Source of the DNA: Desmodus rotundus
Lineage: Eukaryota > Chordata > Mammalia > Chiroptera > Phyllostomidae
Direction of reading: 5' to 3'
NCBI RefSeq assembly: GCF_022682495.2
Contig: NC_071389.1
Location: 56,070,239 to 56,134,238, forward strand
Length of the DNA stretch: 64,000 nucleotides
Both the position numbers and the translations under genes were made by a program. Position 1 is the first letter of the stretch; every line of letters starts with the position of its first letter. Below the pieces are notes generated by a model. It searched no databases. It was given only the letters and a program-made list of their open reading frames with translations, and was not told the origin of the DNA. Shown in pieces: positions 60,271 through 64,000 of this stretch.

Positions 60271-62050
60271 TTAATTAGAGGGGCAATTGACATACATTAT
60301 ATTAGTTTCAGGTGTACATCATAACGATTCAACATTTGTATACACTGCAAAATGATCACCGCAGTATATCTAGTTACAATTTGTCACCATACACAATTAC
60401 AAAAAAATTGTTTTCTTATCATGAGAATTTTTAAGGTTTACTCTCTTAGTAACTTTCAAATGTTATTTTTCAAATAATAGTACCATGTTGTTAACCATAG
60501 CTGCTATACTGTACATTATATTTCTATGACTTGTCTATTTTATTTATTAAAAAAAATTTTATACTCACCTGAGGACATTTTTTTATTGCTCTCAGAGAGA
60601 GGAAGGGAGAAAGGGAGAGAGAGAGAGACAGAGAGAGAAAAACATCGATGTGAGAGAGAAACAGTTATTGGCTGCCTTCTCCTATTTACCCCAACCTGGG
60701 ATCGAACCCAGAACCTGAGTATGTGCCCTGAGCAAGAATTGAACCTGTGATCCTTAGGTCTATGGGACAATGATCCAACCAACTTATTTAAGAGCCAGGG
60801 CAACTTATCTATTTTATTTTATAACTGGAATTTTATATCTTTTTTTAATACCTTTTGATTCCCTTCACTGATCTCGTGCCCCTGCCCCCACCTCTGGCAA
60901 CCAAAAATCTATTCTCTATATTTGTGAGTCTGGCTTATTTTTGTTTTTGTTTATTTGTTTTAGATTTTACACATAAGTAAAATTATACCGTATGGTTTTT
61001 TTTTCTGTCTTATTTCAGTTAATATAATGTCCTCAGTGTTCATCCATGTTTTTTATGGTTCCATTTTTTTATGGTTGAGAAATATTCCATTACATTCCAC
61101 ATCTTTATTCATTCATCTGTTAACAGGCACTTAGGTTGTTTCCAGATCTTGGCTACTGTAAATAATGCTGCAAAGAACATGTGGGGGAATATATCTTTTT
61201 GAATTAGTGTCATCATTTTCTTCACATAAATCCTGATGGGATTGCTGGATCATTTCTTTTATTTTTATTTTTCATTTTCTTTTCTTTTTTTTTGAGGAAA
61301 CTCCATACTGCTTTCCATAGTGGCTGCACTAATTTGCAATCCCGCCAACACTGCACAATAATTCCATTTGTGCACATCCTTACCAACACTTGGTATTTCT
61401 TGTATTTTTGATGATAGCCATTTAACAGGTGTGAGGTAATATCTCATTGTGGTTTTAATTTACATTTCCCTTATGATGAGTGATGCAGAGCATCTTTTCA
61501 TGTGCCCATTGGCCATCTGTAGGTCTTCTATAGCAAAATGTCTATTCAAGTCCTTTGCTCATTTTTTAATCAGATGGTTTTTTGGCTATTGAATTGTATA
61601 AGTTTCTTACATATTTTGTATATTAACCCCTTATTGGATATATGATTTCCAACTATTTTATACCATTCAGTAGGTTATCTTTTCATTCTGTTGGTGATTT
61701 CCTTTGCTGTGCAGAAGCTTTGTAAATGTGATATAGTCCCACTGATTTATTTTAGCCTCTATTACCTCCGCTTTGGAATCAAATCCAAAACATCACTGGC
61801 AAGACTGATGTCAGAAACTTGCTGCCTATATTTTCTTCTTGGAGTTTTATGGTTTCAAGTCTTACATTCAAGACTTTAATCTATTTGAGTTAATTTTTGT
61901 GTATTATGTAAAATGGTGGTCTAGTTTCACTAATTTCATGTGACTGTTCTGTTTTCCCAAAATCTTTTATTCAAGGGGCAGTCTTTTCCCATTGTGTATT
62001 CTTTCATCCTTTGTTATAGATTAATTAAAAATGTGTGGGTTTATTTCTGG
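60270..62050 (-). mobile_element. Long L1 fragment, antisense (3' UTR and end of ORF2), split by a SINE
   Basis: 3' UTR at 60270-60528 (GTGTACATCATAACGATTCA, CTGCAAAATGATCACCGCAG), resuming at about 60821 (GGCAACCAAAAATCTATTCT), then reversed ORF2 to 62050 (GCTACTGTAAATAATGCTGC, GATTGCTGGATCATTTC, CTCATTGTGGTTTTAATTTAC, TTTGCTGTGCAGAAGCTTTG). The translated remnant at 61265-61447 is typical of L1 ORF2 C-terminal sequence but is full of stops overall. Confidence 0.88.
60548..60802 (-). mobile_element. VES-type SINE nested in the antisense L1
   Basis: Contains GAGAGAAAAACATCGATGTG, GATCGAACCCAGAACCTGAG, GTGCCCTGAGCAAGAATTGA, ending AGAGCCAGGGC. An imperfect direct repeat ACTTRTCTATTTTATTT flanks it (60529-60547 and 60803-60820). 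It is younger than the host L1. Confidence 0.85.
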
Positions 62051-62064
62051 TTATACACATTTTT

Positions 62065-63090
62065 TAAACCTCAAGAAACCCCATGAGACATGTATTACCA
62101 CTATTTTACAATGAAACTGAAAAAAAAGGTTTGGTACATTTATCGCCTCATAACTGTAGTATTAAATGTTAACGTTGCAGAGGATTATGTTAGTAACACT
62201 TCTCAACGCCGTGCAAAGCCCCTGAAAAACTGTTAGGGGAATGACAGTGAAAAACTGTTATGAGAATGACACCGACAAAGTGTTGGTTGGCAGGACAAGA
62301 CAGAATCTGAGATAGTCAATCTCTCCACAATCTAAGTTTAATTTTCATCATGGTAATGCTAAGTGACTTTACTCTCTTACTTACCAAAGTGTGGTATCCA
62401 AATGTGGTACTAGAGGCTTGCAAAATCCCAGTTTAAAATGATCTGTATCACTTTCTTTTATTGCTATGGATGAAGAAATTTATCTAATGAGAAATCACAA
62501 AGAATTGATTTAGCTCAGCACTCGGGGGCAGCCAGCAGAAAGTGCAGTTAGAGAAATGACTCAGCTCTGGACATGGACGCTTTCTCGTACACTAGGAAGG
62601 GCTCTTGTGCCATGTTTGTGTTTTCTCTCTGACTTTGGTATTTTGTGCCTTCAGGATTTCTGTGTTCATACACTAGTGTCTTCAAAACTAAAATGTATAA
62701 ACAAAGTTGTTTAAACAAAGTTTTCCTTGGTCAAAATTTATAATAGGATAAAAGACTGTTTAACTTGTTTACTACTTTAAAAGAATGGTTTAGCTGCAGC
62801 AAAAATGTTTTGCATAGCATACTAAAAGTCCTTAACATCATATTGGGAAGTATGCAGATAAGCAGAGCATGTTTTTTTTTTTTTCCTGTTCTCAATTGTG
62901 ACTTTTTCTGTGTACTATTACCTTAGACACTAATTTTATAAGAAAAGTTCTGGAACTGAAAGCCATAAAATAAAAATCCCAAGAGTAATCAATACTACTA
63001 TGTATCCTTCATCTTTAAGAGAATAAGTCAAGATGGCTACTGCCTCCTGAACATTCATATTCATGGAAAAGTAGGATAGCCAGGGAGGAT
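62065..63090. other. Downstream intergenic stretch, mostly unassigned
   Basis: A short MIR-like piece may lie at 62065-62150 (CACTATTTTACAATGAAACTG). Otherwise nothing recognised. Confidence 0.4.
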
Positions 63091-63096
63091 CAAATA

Positions 63097-63412
63097 CCAT
63101 ATTTTACTTGTATGATGCACACCCATGTTTTTGGTCCAAACTTTCAGGAAAAAATCTTTTGTTTCAATTTTTAAAATTCAATTATTTATTTATTTATATT
63201 TAGATACTTGTTTTTTGTACTATAAAGGAATTATAGTATTTATTAGTGAACATATGGATATTGTTATTGCTTTCTAGAGTTGTTTTTAGTGCCTAAGCAT
63301 AAATAAAAGAATAAAAAACATTTATATAGGTATGAAATTAGTAATATACATTTATAATGTGCATCCTTATTTTTCCATCAAAAATTTGGGCAAAATGGTG
63401 TGCATTTTATGG
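63097..63412. mobile_element. TA-flanked MITE with long inverted repeats
   Basis: Left end CCATATTTTACTTGTATGATGCACACCC and inverted right end CCATAAAATGCACACCATTT share ATGCACACC and continue as CCAAA-containing arms. TA lies at 63095-63096 and 63413-63414. 316 bp, AT-rich centre, no coding capacity. Confidence 0.65.
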
Positions 63413-63764
63413 TACTACACTCCCAGAATAAATTAATCAGAAATCTTCAAGGTTAAAGGTCATAATTAAATTCTTCACACAACAAAGAAAATGGATATGT
63501 ATATTTACAATTAAAATTTTTTGATTACCTGAACCAGTTAATACCTTTCTCTAAATTTAAAATACTGAACTATGTGTTTTCATCTCAGTAAGAAAGTTGT
63601 TGAAAAGTAGAATATAAAACTATTTTAGGAGAAATATAAGTGTAGTTAAAAAAATAAAGATTGTCTTTTGCAATATTCCTAACCATATTATACTAGGAAA
63701 GCAATGAAAATTTGGCATAGGTGATGCTTTTCTGGAACTGATATGACTCATGGAAGTGGGTTAG

Positions 63765-63910
63765 CAGAGAAAGCATGCTGGGCAAGTCAGAAGTCAGGAC
63801 AGCTCTGAATCACCAGCTACATGACTAACTAGCCAAGAGACCTTGAACAAACGCTTATCTTGTCCGGGTCCTCATGTGGTAATAATAGTAAAAAATACTC
63901 TTTGCTTTAC
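63765..63910 (+). repeat. MIR-like SINE
   Basis: CAGCTACATGACTAACTAGCCAAGAGACC and TCCTCATGTGGTAATAATAG are a decayed MIR core. Confidence 0.5.
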
Positions 63911-64000
63911 TTGGCTCAGAATTACTGTGTATATTGCTTCCATTTTCATTCCTCAGCCATTTATTTAGTAAATACATCCTGGGCTCTGGGAGGTAGGTTC

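Overview
The window is mammalian nuclear DNA, very probably from a bat of the suborder Yangochiroptera. Two things support this. The only protein-coding gene is a near-complete prostaglandin F2-alpha receptor (PTGFR, FP receptor), close to the human and mouse proteins as I remember them. The young repeats include five tRNA-derived SINEs of the VES type (box-A-like start CTGGCTGGTGTGGCTCAG), together with mariner-, Tc1/mariner- and hAT-like DNA elements of the kind known in vesper bats. No bacterial, viral or organellar gene organisation is present.

Layout. 1-14350: upstream intergenic DNA made of old LINE, MIR, L2 and LTR fragments plus one VES SINE, with a three-level nest of insertions at 10080-12030. 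14350-15360: GC- and CpG-rich island carrying the presumed promoter and non-coding exon 1 (donor at 14719). 14719-16105: intron 1. 16106-16980: exon 2, with the start codon at 16183 and coding through transmembrane helix 6. 16981-45090: a 28.1-kb phase-0 intron with diluted old repeats and long stretches where I recognise nothing. 45091 to about 48900: exon 3, with the rest of the coding region to 45393 and a roughly 3.5-kb 3' UTR carrying several AATAAA signals. 48900-64000: downstream intergenic DNA dense in mobile elements: hAT-like element, VES SINEs, internally deleted mariner, two short TA-flanked inverted-repeat elements, an ERV-like LTR, a twin-primed L1 and a long antisense L1.

The gene is on the + strand and encodes 366 residues with all the expected prostanoid-receptor landmarks, so it looks functional. 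The points most worth checking are its C-terminal tail (a long form like rodents, not the short human form, with one of the paired juxtamembrane cysteines replaced), a start/stop-overlapping pair of upstream ORFs in the leader, and several datable transposon nests. I found no unknown multi-gene system. Nearly all other open reading frames are chance frames in repeats or introns. Family names for old repeats are from memory of consensus sequences and were not checked against a library.
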